From Levilactobacillus andaensis (GTDB lineage Bacteria; Bacillota; Bacilli; Lactobacillales; Lactobacillaceae), in NCBI RefSeq assembly GCF_016861695.1, contig NZ_BOLP01000004.1:186001-250000 (forward strand): a stretch of DNA of 64,000 nt, given 5' to 3'. The position numbers were made by a program, and so were the translations under genes. The stretch's first letter is position 1. Each line of letters opens with the position of its first letter. Below the pieces are notes generated by a model. The model made no database searches. It saw only the letters and a list, made by a program, of their open reading frames with translations, and was not told where the DNA came from. This document shows, piece after piece, positions 41,044-50,093 of the stretch.

Positions 41044-41838
41044 TTGAAAATTATCACCCAAGCACTCGCTAATGATTCTGCTGCCTACTTACAAGGTTAT
41101 CTGCGCCATCCGCACGATGATACGGCCACTTATCCGGCTATGGTCATCGTCCCCGGCGGTTCGTACACACATATCCCGGAGCAACAGGCTGAAGATCTGG
41201 CCATGGCATGGTTCGCCAAGGGCTACCAAGCATTTTTCCTGCGCTACTCGTTCACCGGGGAATGTAAGCCACTTCTGCCGACTCCGGTCGTTGAACTCGC
41301 AAAAAGCTTGGCACTGATTCGGGCTAATGCTAAGGACTGGCAAATTGATTCAGCTAACATTAACGTTGCCGGATTCTCTGTTGGCGGTCACATCGTCGCG
41401 CTCTTCAACGACTCTTGGAACGACCCTAAGTTCAATCAGCTGGCTAACACGACGCCGGCACAGATCAAGCCGCACGCCATCATTCTAGGCTACCCGGTCA
41501 TTACTCCGGCCGCTGGCTTCCCTAACGATGATACGACTCTTGCCGAATGGACCGATGACCCGGCTAAAATTGCGGCCGACAAATTGGTCACCGATGACAA
41601 CGTGCCGACCTTCGTCTGGGTCACAGCCGCCGATCCGTTGGTGCCTGTACAAAATGCGCTCGCTTACGTTCAGGCTTCCCTCGCCCACAACGTCGACACG
41701 GAGCTCCACATGTTCCATGCGGGACCCCACGGATTGGCCTTGGCCAACGATGTCACGGCTTGGCGGGAAGGGACCAACCTGCCCCACGTCGCCAACTGGC
41801 TCGGTTTAGCCACCGAATGGCTGGCCGAACTGAAATAA
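41044..41838 (+). CDS. Alpha/beta hydrolase, acetyl-esterase-like
   Basis: A 264-residue esterase-like protein. The nucleophile elbow is GFSVGG (Ser near residue 117), the oxyanion region is VPGGSY with a preceding strand, and the acid and histidine fit TAADPLV and HAGPHGL. It resembles the BD-FAE/acetylxylan-esterase group. No signal peptide, so cytoplasmic. Start is TTG at 41044 with GGGAGG 8 bases upstream. Single gene facing element B. Confidence 0.85.
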   Translation: MKIITQALANDSAAYLQGYLRHPHDDTATYPAMVIVPGGSYTHIPEQQAEDLAMAWFAKGYQAFFLRYSFTGECKPLLPTPVVELAKSLALIRANAKDWQIDSANINVAGFSVGGHIVALFNDSWNDPKFNQLANTTPAQIKPHAIILGYPVITPAAGFPNDDTTLAEWTDDPAKIAADKLVTDDNVPTFVWVTAADPLVPVQNALAYVQASLAHNVDTELHMFHAGPHGLALANDVTAWREGTNLPHVANWLGLATEWLAELK

Positions 41839-41859
41839 ACATAGATATCCTTTCGCCTT

Positions 41860-42010
41860 ACCGGCCGCCAGATATGGGCTGGAACGGTGCGGGCACAACT
41901 TGAAGCCTCGAAAGAACCGAGTCTTCAAGCTTGGCCTTCTGCTAAGCCGGCCAAAGACGCCGACTAAGCAGAACGACGCACCTGAGCCCATATCTGTCGA
42001 CCTCTCGGCT
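41860..42010. repeat. Dispersed palindromic element B, copy 2
   Basis: Outer arms GCCGCCAGATATGGGCT (41864-41880) and AGCCCATATCTGTCGAC (41985-42001) are inverted. Inside are ACTTGAAGCCTCG with CGAGTCTTCAAG, and TTCTGCTAAGCCGG with CCGACTAAGCAGAA. Non-coding. Confidence 0.8.
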
Positions 42011-42183
42011 TACGTAGTTGCTTTCAAACTAAGCTGATGTCCCACTGGCTATTCATGGTGAACGTCATAAATTATAGTCAGTGGAGCTAAAGGTATAGTC
42101 AACCATAAAGGCCGATATTCTTTGGCTGAATCATCCCCGTAGTAGGCGAAATTTTTAGTTGCCACCCACTCAAATTTCCAGCA

Positions 42184-42228
42184 AAAAAGACATGTGCTCT
42201 TCCCCCATCGGAATTGCACATGCCTTTT
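42184..42228 (-). terminator. Intrinsic terminator of the PAP2 gene
   Basis: Minus strand GGCATGTGC, loop, GCACATGTC then TTTTTTG, directly after the stop. Confidence 0.85.
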
Positions 42229-42236
42229 GATTTACC

Positions 42237-42905
42237 CTAAATTTCTGATTTCTTCAAGAACGGCCAGCCTTGCATGACCGGTGCCAATCTGATGTAGATG
42301 CCTTGCGCAATCTGCAGCCATAAGTAGGCTAACAGGACGGCCCCAATCGTATCGGTCGGGAAGTGGGCGTTGAGATAGACCCGCGAGATCATCACTAGGC
42401 CCATCCAAATAATCAAGACAACGCGGACAATCCAAGCCTTCCAGCTGGCACTGATCATGGGAATCAAGATCAGCCAAATCATGGCGACTAAGAGGAACGT
42501 CCCAAAAACATGTCCACTTGGGAAACTATAGCCATCATCAATAGCTAAGTGGGCTGTGGGCCGGGCACGCTTAACCACATTTTTAACTAAAGCGGCAATG
42601 ACATCCCCACCGGCTAGCGTTGCGAGGCTCCATAGCGCGGGAATCTTGAACTTAAAGCCCCACAGCAGAAACGCGAGAATTAGCACCCAAACAATGGTTA
42701 GCTTCGGTTCTGCTAGGCTCGTCACGCCCCGGTAAAGTAATGTCTTCCACCCCGGCTGATTCTTCTGGATCACGTCAACGATCGACGAATCTAAGAACTC
42801 CACGTAGGCATTCTGCGCTTGTATGTAAAATGCAACAATTAAAAACAGTACCGTTGCTAGGCCAAACTTCCACGGCCGGTCACGGTCCCGATTGAATAAC
42901 ATCAT
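42237..42905 (-). CDS. PAP2-family membrane phosphatase
   Basis: Membrane phosphatase (undecaprenyl-pyrophosphate or lipid phosphate type) with about six helices. The three PAP2 motifs are intact: KRARP, then PSGH, then SRVYLNAHFPTD with the catalytic histidine. From the ATG at 42905 it has 222 residues; an earlier ATG at 42923 is possible. AAAGGA lies upstream. Many such proteins recycle the cell-wall carrier lipid, but the substrate is not proven. Confidence 0.88.
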   Translation of the reverse strand: MMLFNRDRDRPWKFGLATVLFLIVAFYIQAQNAYVEFLDSSIVDVIQKNQPGWKTLLYRGVTSLAEPKLTIVWVLILAFLLWGFKFKIPALWSLATLAGGDVIAALVKNVVKRARPTAHLAIDDGYSFPSGHVFGTFLLVAMIWLILIPMISASWKAWIVRVVLIIWMGLVMISRVYLNAHFPTDTIGAVLLAYLWLQIAQGIYIRLAPVMQGWPFLKKSEI

Positions 42906-43013
42906 GATTTTAATTCCTTTCATCAGACCTGATTCTGGGAAAACCCCTAGCAATGAGTATACCACCCCACTACCAGATTGCTAGGTTCCCCAGCCTTAAG
43001 AATTTCCTAAAGA

Positions 43014-43463
43014 CTACCGACGATGCCGCCAAACCCGCTGTTGCACCCGATTGACCAGCTCCGACAGCAGGAAGCCAAACGCAATGGCCCCCGAGATCAT
43101 GACCACCTGAAGCAGGTAGTTAAACGCCGTATTGTTCTGGCCCAGCGCAAAGTTTTTGACCATTTGATAGGCCTGGCCGCCGGGTACCAGGGGCACGATG
43201 GCCGGAATGTTAAAGAGAATCATCGGCATTTTCTTAAATTTAGCCGCTTGAAGCGACGCGACCCCAATTGCGACCGCCCCCAGCAAGTTGCCAACGACGT
43301 AGCCACCCCCGCCAAGCACCGTGAAGCGATACAGGAGATAGCCCAACACGCCGATCCAACCACCAACGTTTAACGCCCGCCGGGGAATATTGATCAGGAT
43401 ACCAAAGGCCAACGTGGCCACATAGGTCCCCGCAACCTCCACAAAAAACTGTACGACCGTCAT
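43014..43463 (-). CDS. Threonine/serine exporter, small ThrE-type subunit (DUF3815)
   Basis: A 149-residue protein with about five membrane helices, starting MTVVQFFVEVAGTYVATLAFG with AAGGAGG upstream. It matches the C-terminal half of ThrE, which in many Firmicutes is a separate gene. It follows the DUF1212 partner after 13 bases, and the two probably form one amino-acid exporter. Substrate by family inference only. Confidence 0.85.
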   Translation of the reverse strand: MTVVQFFVEVAGTYVATLAFGILINIPRRALNVGGWIGVLGYLLYRFTVLGGGGYVVGNLLGAVAIGVASLQAAKFKKMPMILFNIPAIVPLVPGGQAYQMVKNFALGQNNTAFNYLLQVVMISGAIAFGFLLSELVNRVQQRVWRHRR

Positions 43464-43476
43464 CCGCGCCGCCTCC

Positions 43477-44232
43477 TTACATGAATTGTAAAACCATGGC
43501 GATGCCAAAGCCGATTGCCGCCGCACTCACCAGGGCCTCTACACCCCGGGCCGGACCACTGACTAGGTTACCCGCTAAGATGTCTCTGACCGAGTTGGTA
43601 ATCGGGACCCCCGGCACCAGTGGCATGACACTCCCAATGATGATGTCATCGACACTGTTGCCCAGGCCCATGTGGACACCCACTACCGCCAGCACACCAA
43701 TTGCGGCGGCCGCAGCAAATTCCGACAAGAATCGAATCTGGATAAACTTACTCAATAAGTAATATACCAGCCAGCCCAGCATCCCCACCACACAGGTGAT
43801 CCAGAAGTCCGGCAAGTTGTGACGGAAAACGACTTCCAGGGGGCCACTGACCAAGGCCGCGGCCAAGAGTTGGAGCCAAAATGGGAAATAGCGGCTAACA
43901 CTATCCAAATGGTCGAGTCGATTCGAAAACTGCTGCAGGTCGATCTTATGGTCCGCGTATTGTCGCGACAGGTCATTGACCACGGCAATTTTTTCCAAAT
44001 CAAACGTTCGCCGCTTGACCGGTTCGATCTGCGCACCGACCTCACCGTTGATAGCCATCAAGATTCCCGTGATCATGACGAATAACTGACTGGTCTGGGC
44101 CCCCGCGTTGTGCGCGATGCGTGTCATGGTGTCCTCGACCCGCTCGATTTCCGAACCATTTTCAATCATGATGCGACCGGCAGTGAGTGCCGTGTGGAGA
44201 ATCAATTGGTCCCGTTTTTTTTGACTACTCAT
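43477..44232 (-). CDS. Threonine/serine exporter, large ThrE-type subunit (DUF1212)
   Basis: A 251-residue protein. The soluble N-terminal half has LTAGRIMIENGSEIERVEDTMTRI, the DUF1212 signature, and about five helices follow, with PLVPGVPITNSVRD. Partner of the DUF3815 gene in a two-gene operon. ATG at 44232 with a GGGG site; the longer frame is not supported. A TATAAT-like -10 lies at about 44294-44299. Confidence 0.87.
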   Translation of the reverse strand: MSSQKKRDQLILHTALTAGRIMIENGSEIERVEDTMTRIAHNAGAQTSQLFVMITGILMAINGEVGAQIEPVKRRTFDLEKIAVVNDLSRQYADHKIDLQQFSNRLDHLDSVSRYFPFWLQLLAAALVSGPLEVVFRHNLPDFWITCVVGMLGWLVYYLLSKFIQIRFLSEFAAAAAIGVLAVVGVHMGLGNSVDDIIIGSVMPLVPGVPITNSVRDILAGNLVSGPARGVEALVSAAAIGFGIAMVLQFM

Positions 44233-44377
44233 CCCGTCTTCCCCTTCTCTCAGCAAGCTAGCGGTCAACCGTTCAGACCACACTTTTTTATCATTATACG
44301 GCACTTCACCCACTGGGAAAATACAAAATCGGTGTTCCAACCAAAATTAAAATAATCGACTGGAAATTCGCAGACTA

Positions 44378-44412
44378 ATAAAGGCACACAACCATGATCT
44401 GATTGTGTGCCC
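44378..44412 (-). terminator. Intrinsic terminator of the DtxR-type gene
   Basis: Minus strand GGCACACAA, loop, TTGTGTGCC then TTTATT. It follows the stop by about 10 bases. Confidence 0.8.
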
Positions 44413-44421
44413 GAGCTTAAT

Positions 44422-45069
44422 CTATTTGACAAAAATGTAATGGGCCGCCTTATAGCTCACGATGAGTTCGGCGTCATCCGTCAGATTCTGCACCGTCACA
44501 GGACCTTCAAAGGGATCGTGCTTCAAAACCTTCAGTTGATCCCCAATATCTAGCTTGAGGTCACCAAGGTAAGTCAGCAAGTCATGATTATCAATGAACC
44601 GGTCGACCGTCACCACTGAACCATCTTCAGCCTCATTCAAGACCGTGTGACTGTCTTCGTGGTAATGCCCGTAACGGTCAGGAATGACCCCACCGTGGGG
44701 ACAGTGCGTAGGGTGACCCAGCATGTCGTCCAGTGAATTCACCAATTTGGCACTTGTCACGTGTTCCAAGACCTCAGCCTCATCATGAACGTCGGGTAAA
44801 TCATAGTCGAGCTTTTCAACCAGAAAGTCTTCCCAGATCCGGTGTTTACGCACCAAGTCCTCCGCCAACCGAATTCCCTTATTGGTGAGCGAAATACCAG
44901 CGTATGGCGTATGTTCAGCCAGTCCTTCCGCCGACATCTTGTTGACCATTTCGGTCACAGACCCGGCAGCAATATTTAAGCTGATGGCGATTTGCTTGTT
45001 AGAAACCTTCTTCTGCTTACCACCCAGCTCAAAAATAATTTTTAAATAATCCTCCTTCATCGGAGTCAT
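44422..45069 (-). CDS. DtxR/MntR-type metal-dependent transcriptional repressor
   Basis: A 215-residue metalloregulator. Winged helix (about 8-60): VSNKQIAISLNIAAGSVTEMVNKM; dimerisation and metal site: RKHRIWEDFLVEKL and EVLEHVTSAKLV, followed by HPTHCPHGGVIP; the C-terminal SH3-like FeoA domain ends VSYKAAHYIFVK. The three-domain length fits iron- or manganese-sensing DtxR/IdeR relatives. The CDF exporter lies just upstream on the same strand. Confidence 0.88.
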   Translation of the reverse strand: MTPMKEDYLKIIFELGGKQKKVSNKQIAISLNIAAGSVTEMVNKMSAEGLAEHTPYAGISLTNKGIRLAEDLVRKHRIWEDFLVEKLDYDLPDVHDEAEVLEHVTSAKLVNSLDDMLGHPTHCPHGGVIPDRYGHYHEDSHTVLNEAEDGSVVTVDRFIDNHDLLTYLGDLKLDIGDQLKVLKHDPFEGPVTVQNLTDDAELIVSYKAAHYIFVK

Positions 45070-45231
45070 CACTGTTCACCTCATCTAGAATGTGTGTTAC
45101 CAATTCACCGCTACCGAACTAACAATAGCGTTTCAAAACTTCATTAACATTTTTACTGCTTAATGCTTTAATTTTACCACAGACTAGCCGGAAAATACCC
45201 CGAAAAGGAGCCAATCACCAGGTTGACTAAA

Positions 45232-46128
45232 TTAGCTGTGCCGCCAATCGTTCTGCTGATAAAAGAGTGACTCATCTTCCCCACGGTGGCACTCGGCCTG
45301 AATCGTGACATGATTGACGTTGTATTTCTGACAAAGCAAGGCTTCAATCTGCCGATAAATTGGCTCGATCTCGCTGATAGGGACATTGTCCATGTTGACG
45401 TGCATCGACACCACGATATTGTTCTCGTCGATCTGCCAAGCGTGCAGGTGATGAACCCCTTCCACCTCAGGTAAGGCACAGATATCTCTGGCAATGCCCT
45501 CGTAATCCAAATCTGGTGAGGCCTCCATCAAGATACCAAAGGTCTGCTTCACAATCGGCAACGACTCGTAGCAAATGTACAGCGCCACTAAAATCGTAAT
45601 TGTCGGATCGACCCAGCTGATCTGCCAAATGGTGATCAGCAAGGCCCCGATAATGACCCCAACGGAAGCCAAGGCGTCACTCAACAAGTGCAGGTAGGTC
45701 GCCCGAATGTTCAAGTTGTGCTTTGACCCGCGGTTTAAGAGCACCGTTGAGAGTAGGTTAGCCAGAAAACTGACGACCGCAACCACCAGCATAATGTCCC
45801 CTTTGACCGGTTCCGGATGCAACAAGCGTCGCACGGCTTCCCCCGCCAAAAACAGCGAAATCACAATCAGCACACCAGAATTTAACAGGGCCGCTAAAAT
45901 CTCCGCCCGCCGATAACCAAACGTGTTGGTCCGTGTCTGTTGACGACCGCCAATTCGATGGGCCGCATAACTCAACACAATGGAGAGCGCATCGCCCAAA
46001 TTATGGAATGCATCCGACAATAGTGACAGACTACCTGACAACAAGCCACCTAACAATTCAAATACCGTAATAATGACATTCAACACTGTGACCAGTAAGA
46101 ACCGACCACCGGATAAACTCTTTTCCAA
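45232..46128 (-). CDS. Cation diffusion facilitator (zinc/cobalt-type exporter)
   Basis: A 298-residue CDF protein with six helices. Metal motifs are DAFHNLGD in helix 2 and HLLSDALAS in helix 5 (HxxxD), as in CzcD-like zinc exporters. The cytosolic C-terminal domain ends HHLHAWQIDENN and HVTIQAECHRGED. Start is a TTG at 46128 with GGAGG 8 bases upstream. No regulator such as CzrA is adjacent; the DtxR-type gene follows after 160 bases. Confidence 0.92.
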   Translation of the reverse strand: MEKSLSGGRFLLVTVLNVIITVFELLGGLLSGSLSLLSDAFHNLGDALSIVLSYAAHRIGGRQQTRTNTFGYRRAEILAALLNSGVLIVISLFLAGEAVRRLLHPEPVKGDIMLVVAVVSFLANLLSTVLLNRGSKHNLNIRATYLHLLSDALASVGVIIGALLITIWQISWVDPTITILVALYICYESLPIVKQTFGILMEASPDLDYEGIARDICALPEVEGVHHLHAWQIDENNIVVSMHVNMDNVPISEIEPIYRQIEALLCQKYNVNHVTIQAECHRGEDESLFYQQNDWRHS

Positions 46129-46243
46129 TCACACCGCCTCCACATCTAACTGCTACCCTCCATTATCGCAGAGTTTAGGGGGAATGAAAAGTCAGGTTCC
46201 GGTTTACCTGACATTTTTCTGATGAGGACGACCTTTCAAACAA

Positions 46244-46284
46244 ACAAAAAGGATCGATTCCGCATGAAAACGGAACCAATCCTA
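46244..46284 (-). terminator. Intrinsic terminator after the second GNAT gene
   Basis: Minus strand AGGATTGGTTCCG, loop, CGGAATCGATCCT then TTTTTG. It lies about 55 bases beyond the stop. Confidence 0.85.
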
Positions 46285-46339
46285 CTATAGTAATGCGTTC
46301 ATTTCAGATGACAAATCAGTCGTGATTCGTCACGCCCAC

Positions 46340-46903
46340 TTACTTTGCGATTTGCGCGTGCACGACATGAACCGGCTTAACGTTGGCCGTCAATCGTTCG
46401 TAGGCGTAATCTTTGGTGCCCTTAAGTCCAGCGGCTTCTAAATCGATCATCCCAGTTTCGGTGAAGCCGTTCTTCTTAATCACGTGTTGCATCGCCATGT
46501 TTTGGGGATGCGTGTCGATGCGGATACTTTCGATGTTTTGTGCGTGGTCAATTTGGTCAAACAACCGTTGGAACAGTTCGCCGGCCAGGCCACGACCGCG
46601 ATGGTGACTCGACACTGCTACGCGGTGAATTGCCAGGTATGGTGCTTGCACAGTCAGCCACTGGCCATCGATCTGTTTATACGTTGGGTCCTCCCCCGGA
46701 ATAATGGCGGCAGTCCCCAAAATTTCGTTGTTTTCTTCCAAAACGACCGTCCATCCTTGGTGAATGTCGTCGACTAGGACCGCCGTGTTCGGGTACGCCC
46801 CTTGCCATTGGTCAATTGCTTGGGCCGCTAATAACTCACGGCCATCGCGAATAATCGATTCAATTTGTGGTAAGTCAGCCATAGTAGCTTGTCGTAACAG
46901 CAT
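46340..46903 (-). CDS. GNAT family N-acetyltransferase
   Basis: A 187-residue enzyme. The acetyl-CoA site reads HHRGRGLAGELFQRL, preceded by the beta-strand YLAIHRVAVS; the end of the fold has MQHVIKKNGFTETGMI. Substrate unknown. I choose the ATG at 46903 (MLLRQATMADLPQIES) with AAGGA upstream; four residues more are possible. The promoter is at 46948-46975. Confidence 0.88.
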   Translation of the reverse strand: MLLRQATMADLPQIESIIRDGRELLAAQAIDQWQGAYPNTAVLVDDIHQGWTVVLEENNEILGTAAIIPGEDPTYKQIDGQWLTVQAPYLAIHRVAVSSHHRGRGLAGELFQRLFDQIDHAQNIESIRIDTHPQNMAMQHVIKKNGFTETGMIDLEAAGLKGTKDYAYERLTANVKPVHVVHAQIAK

Positions 46904-46947
46904 GTGTAACACCATCCTTTTTGTTTTTGGTTTAAAGCGATTTTGTT

Positions 46948-46975
46948 ATCTTAACACGTTCGCGTCAGATTTCAA
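46948..46975 (-). promoter_or_regulatory. Candidate promoter of the GNAT gene
   Basis: Minus strand TTGAAA (46970-46975), 16-base spacer, TAAGAT (46948-46953). Confidence 0.55.
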
Positions 46976-47154
46976 CGAAATAGATTACTTTTTTGCATTA
47001 TTTTTTTGAAAAGGTGGTGAAAGCTTACTGGAACTGAGGTTGATGGGTGGTGATGGTTCTAATTTTTCGTTCATTTTCTTAAGATGTTTTCATAAAACAC
47101 GTGAGCTTGTGAACAAGTTGGTGGGGTGGCCTTGGAGATGGTGAGAAATTTGGT

Positions 47155-47200
47155 CGTTAAAAAACCAACGTCATTTTTGGTGGACGTTGGCTCGTTTATT
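47155..47200. terminator. Bidirectional terminator-like hairpin
   Basis: CCAACGTC and GACGTTGG pair around ATTTTTGGTG, with A6 on the left and a loose T-run on the right. It belongs to no identified gene. Confidence 0.55.
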
Positions 47201-47228
47201 TTCTGGTTTTGGCGTTTGGCTATATTCT

Positions 47229-47510
47229 GAAACGAGTTTCTCGCTTAACCTTGGCTCAGTGATGGCCTCAGCCTTTATTTACCTATTGGCTTAGACCGTT
47301 TGGCTTGGTTTTCATCTGCTAATATCCTGGTCCTGGCGGCTTCCGAAACGAGTTCCACGAGGCAGGTTCCTGCGCTTAACCTTGGCTCAGTGACGGCCTC
47401 GGCCTTTAACCATCATTGGTTTAGACCGTTTGGCTTGGTTTTTATCTGCTGATATTCCGGTCCTGGCGGCTTCCGAAACGTGCGCCGCAGGGCAACTCCC
47501 TCCGCTTAAC
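47229..47510. repeat. Tandem repeat, period about 130 bp, two full units plus a partial
   Basis: Blocks recur in order: TTAACCTTGGCTCAGTGA (47245, 47376), TTAGACCGTTTGGCTTGGTT (47291, 47421) and TCCTGGCGGCTTCCGAAACG (47331, 47461). The spacing is 130-131 bases. A small open frame across it lacks a ribosome site and is not credible. Not related to elements A or B by eye. Function unknown. Confidence 0.8.
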
Positions 47511-47553
47511 CCCAATAAGCACCGGACCGAGTCCCTCGGTCGGGCACTTATTG
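47511..47553. repeat. Imperfect 18-bp inverted repeat at the end of the tandem array
   Basis: AATAAGCACCGGACCGAG and CTCGGTCGGGCACTTATT face each other across three bases. Confidence 0.6.
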
Positions 47554-47596
47554 ACGTTAATGCTCAGGAGTTAACCGCCCTGCTCTGCACTCTTTA

Positions 47597-47640
47597 CACA
47601 AAAAGACCCACCCCAGAACTTTCTAAACTGGGATGGATCA
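47597..47640 (-). terminator. Terminator-like hairpin downstream of the MerR gene
   Basis: Minus strand CCATCCCAG, loop, CTGGGGTGGG then TCTTTTTG. It lies about 290 bases after the merR-type stop; the DNA between holds no gene. Confidence 0.55.
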
Positions 47641-47931
47641 TACGGGGGCGGTGACAGGCGAGCGAAAAATCAAAACACTTTAATTTTCCAAAAACACGTC
47701 GTTTTAGTTTCACGATTGCTTACGCTGACATCAGCCAGCGTAGTCCATGCGCAAGATAAACGCGCTATTACTCTTGGTTATTCGCCTGGTTTCACAACAC
47801 GTCAACAACATGATTGACCACCAATCCAGCCAGAAGATCGATTGGTATCGAAAGTTTTTTCTGCCCATCACGAAAAGTTCTCCCGTGACTTCAGGTTACC
47901 ATTGTTACCGCCGATACACAACGAAATCGCC
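47641..47931. other. Gene-free gap
   Basis: No supported gene or RNA between the terminator hairpin and the MerR-type gene. Confidence 0.5.
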
Positions 47932-48372
47932 CTAATTCATGGGGTCAATCAGCTTAAACTGCCACTTGTTATCAATTCGTTGGGCGATTAGGTGTTTTCT
48001 CGGCTCAGGATCGAATGTTCCCATATCAATTTCAGCTTCGCCATCATTGATTTCTAAGCCCTCAAATCGAGATTCAAAGAAGGTCCGTAACGTGTCGAAA
48101 TACTCGTCGCGTTTCTGTGCTTGCTTCGCTGCCCCAACTAACGTGTAACCATCGTCCAAAAATACTTTGATGTGTTGGACCTTAATAACTGTCTTATAGG
48201 AAAACTTGCGGTTCTTGCTCCCCTTGACGACCTCACTACTGATGTAGCCTTTACTCTCCCAATAACGAATCTGACTTTGCGACACGCCCGTTGCGGACGC
48301 GACATCCCCGATGCCAAAAATCAAATTTTCAATCGGGACATTTTTTAAAAGGGCTCTTTGTTCTTCATTCAT
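47932..48372 (-). CDS. MerR family transcriptional regulator
   Basis: A 146-residue regulator. The HTH at about 20-50 reads FGIGDVASATGVSQSQIRYWESKGYI, and the wing and dimerisation helix follow (YKTVIKVQHIKVFLDDGYTL). The C-terminal part (about 95-146) is short and not assigned to a ligand. Start ATG 48372 with AGGAGAGG upstream. Divergent from an MFS pump and DUF4811 gene, with face-to-face promoters, so it probably controls that pump. Confidence 0.88.
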   Translation of the reverse strand: MNEEQRALLKNVPIENLIFGIGDVASATGVSQSQIRYWESKGYISSEVVKGSKNRKFSYKTVIKVQHIKVFLDDGYTLVGAAKQAQKRDEYFDTLRTFFESRFEGLEINDGEAEIDMGTFDPEPRKHLIAQRIDNKWQFKLIDPMN

Positions 48373-48491
48373 AATGCTGTACGCCACCTCTCCTATCTGA
48401 TAACTACTCTCCAAGTACTAGTCTACTCGAAATGAAAGCGCTTGTGAATTTTATTAGTTCTTCTAAGCTCTGTGTTCACTTTTCTCTAACT

Positions 48492-48553
48492 AGTATAGAT
48501 AAAATAAAAAGCATGTCAAGCTAGTTGACAAAATCATTCAATCTGCGTATAGT
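48492..48553. promoter_or_regulatory. Divergent promoters with -35 boxes in one inverted repeat
   Basis: TGTCAA-GCTAG-TTGACA (48514-48530) is a perfect inverted repeat in which each half is a -35 box. Plus: TTGACA, 17 bases, TATAGT (48548-48553) toward the MFS gene. Minus: TTGACA, 16 bases, TATACT (48492-48497) toward the merR-type gene. Confidence 0.75.
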
Positions 48554-48593
48554 TGTTTCAGAATTAATTTTATGGATAAAGAGGGAATATATA

Positions 48594-50093
48594 TTGGGAA
48601 CTGCAATTGATACCAACGGGAAGTCCTACAGTCGGACTTTGCTCGTCGTCCTCCTATTGGTGGGGACCTTCTGTACGGTTTTAAACCAAACTATTTTAAG
48701 TACCGCCTACCCAACCTTAATGAAAGCCTTTGACGTCTCCACGTCAACTGTTCAATGGTTAACGACTGGGTTCTTACTGGTCAACGGGATCATGATTCCC
48801 ATTAGTGCCTGGTTACTGAGCACCATCAGTTCGAAATGGCTGTACATCGGTGCCATGTCGACCTTCTTACTCGGGACCGTCCTTTGCTGGTCGGCCGTTA
48901 GCTTCCCAATGTTACTCATTGGTCGGTTAATCCAAGCCGTTGGGGTCGGGGTTTCCATGCCTTTACTACAAACGTTGATGCTGACCATCTTCCCTGCCAA
49001 CAAACGGGGGACTGCCATGGGGCTGGCCGGAATCGTTATCGGTCTAGCACCTGCCATTGGACCGACCTTATCCGGGTGGGTCATTGACAACTGGACTTGG
49101 CGTGACCTCTTCGGCATGATTATTCCGATCGTCGCCGTCGTTGTGATCGCTAGCTTCTGGATCATGCACAGCGTTCTTGAAACGCGCAAGGAACCTTTAG
49201 ACTTGATTTCCGTGGTCTTATCCACGATTGGTTTCGGGAGCATGCTTTACGGGTTCTCCTCCGTTGGTGACGACGGTTGGGGCAGTACCCTCGTGCTTTC
49301 TACGTTAGCCATCGGGTTTGTTTTCGTTGGCCTCTTCGTTTGGCGTCAACTGACGATGGACAACCCATTCTTGAACTTCCGGGTTTACAAGTCAAAAGAA
49401 TTTACCGTTTCTGCTATCCTGAGTTCCGTGGTCAACATGGCCATGGTCGGGGTTGAAATGGTCATTCCCCTTTACCTCCAAATGGTTAAAGGAATGTCCG
49501 CCTTTCATTCAGGACTGACGCTGTTAGCCGGGGCCTTAATGATGGGGATTATGAGTCCCATCACCGGTCGTGCGTTTGACCGTTTCGGTGCCAAACGCTT
49601 GGCCATCATGGGGATGTTCCTCCTGACGATTGGGACTTTGCCATTCGTTTGGATCACTAAGGACACCTCGACGCTCTACATCGTCTTGCTCTATGCTTTA
49701 CGGATGTTCGGGATCGCCATGGTTATGATGCCAGCCACGACCGCTGGGATGAACGCCTTACCACTGAACATGATTTCTCATGGGACCGCCGTTAACAACA
49801 CCCAACGGCAAGTCGCTAGTTCTGTCGGAACGGCCATCCTGATCAGTGTGCTGACCAACGTGACGAAGGGCCAGATGCCCGCTAAGCACGTCTTGACCAC
49901 GAACCCCTTGAGCTATGCCAATGGGGCCATTAACGCCACCTTGTCCGGTTATCACGCCGCCTTTTGGATTGCCGTTGGCTTCTGTGTGATTGCCTTGGTC
50001 GTTGCCTTCTTCATGAAGGGCAGCCACCACTCCGTTCATTTAGCCGACGAAGATTCTGAAGCCGCAAAGACTACTCAAGGAGGTGCCGCATAA
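48594..50093 (+). CDS. MFS multidrug transporter, DHA2 (14-helix) family
   Basis: A 499-residue proton-driven pump. Motif C-like GIVIGLAPAIGPTLSGWV and LNQTILSTAYPTL near the start belong to the EmrB/QacA branch. Start is TTG at 48594 (GTAIDTNGKSYSRTL) with GAGGG; the longer frame begins inside the -35 box and cannot be translated. The next gene starts at TAATG overlapping its stop. Substrate unknown; controlled probably by the divergent MerR gene. Confidence 0.9.
   Translation: MGTAIDTNGKSYSRTLLVVLLLVGTFCTVLNQTILSTAYPTLMKAFDVSTSTVQWLTTGFLLVNGIMIPISAWLLSTISSKWLYIGAMSTFLLGTVLCWSAVSFPMLLIGRLIQAVGVGVSMPLLQTLMLTIFPANKRGTAMGLAGIVIGLAPAIGPTLSGWVIDNWTWRDLFGMIIPIVAVVVIASFWIMHSVLETRKEPLDLISVVLSTIGFGSMLYGFSSVGDDGWGSTLVLSTLAIGFVFVGLFVWRQLTMDNPFLNFRVYKSKEFTVSAILSSVVNMAMVGVEMVIPLYLQMVKGMSAFHSGLTLLAGALMMGIMSPITGRAFDRFGAKRLAIMGMFLLTIGTLPFVWITKDTSTLYIVLLYALRMFGIAMVMMPATTAGMNALPLNMISHGTAVNNTQRQVASSVGTAILISVLTNVTKGQMPAKHVLTTNPLSYANGAINATLSGYHAAFWIAVGFCVIALVVAFFMKGSHHSVHLADEDSEAAKTTQGGAA

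Noticed and set aside
47430-47654. 74-codon frame in the tandem repeat
   Set aside because: No ribosome site, lies in repeat units and ends in a terminator hairpin; other units do not keep the frame.
48525-48593. Upstream extension of the MFS gene
   Set aside because: It begins inside the -35 box of the gene's own promoter, so it cannot be in the mRNA.
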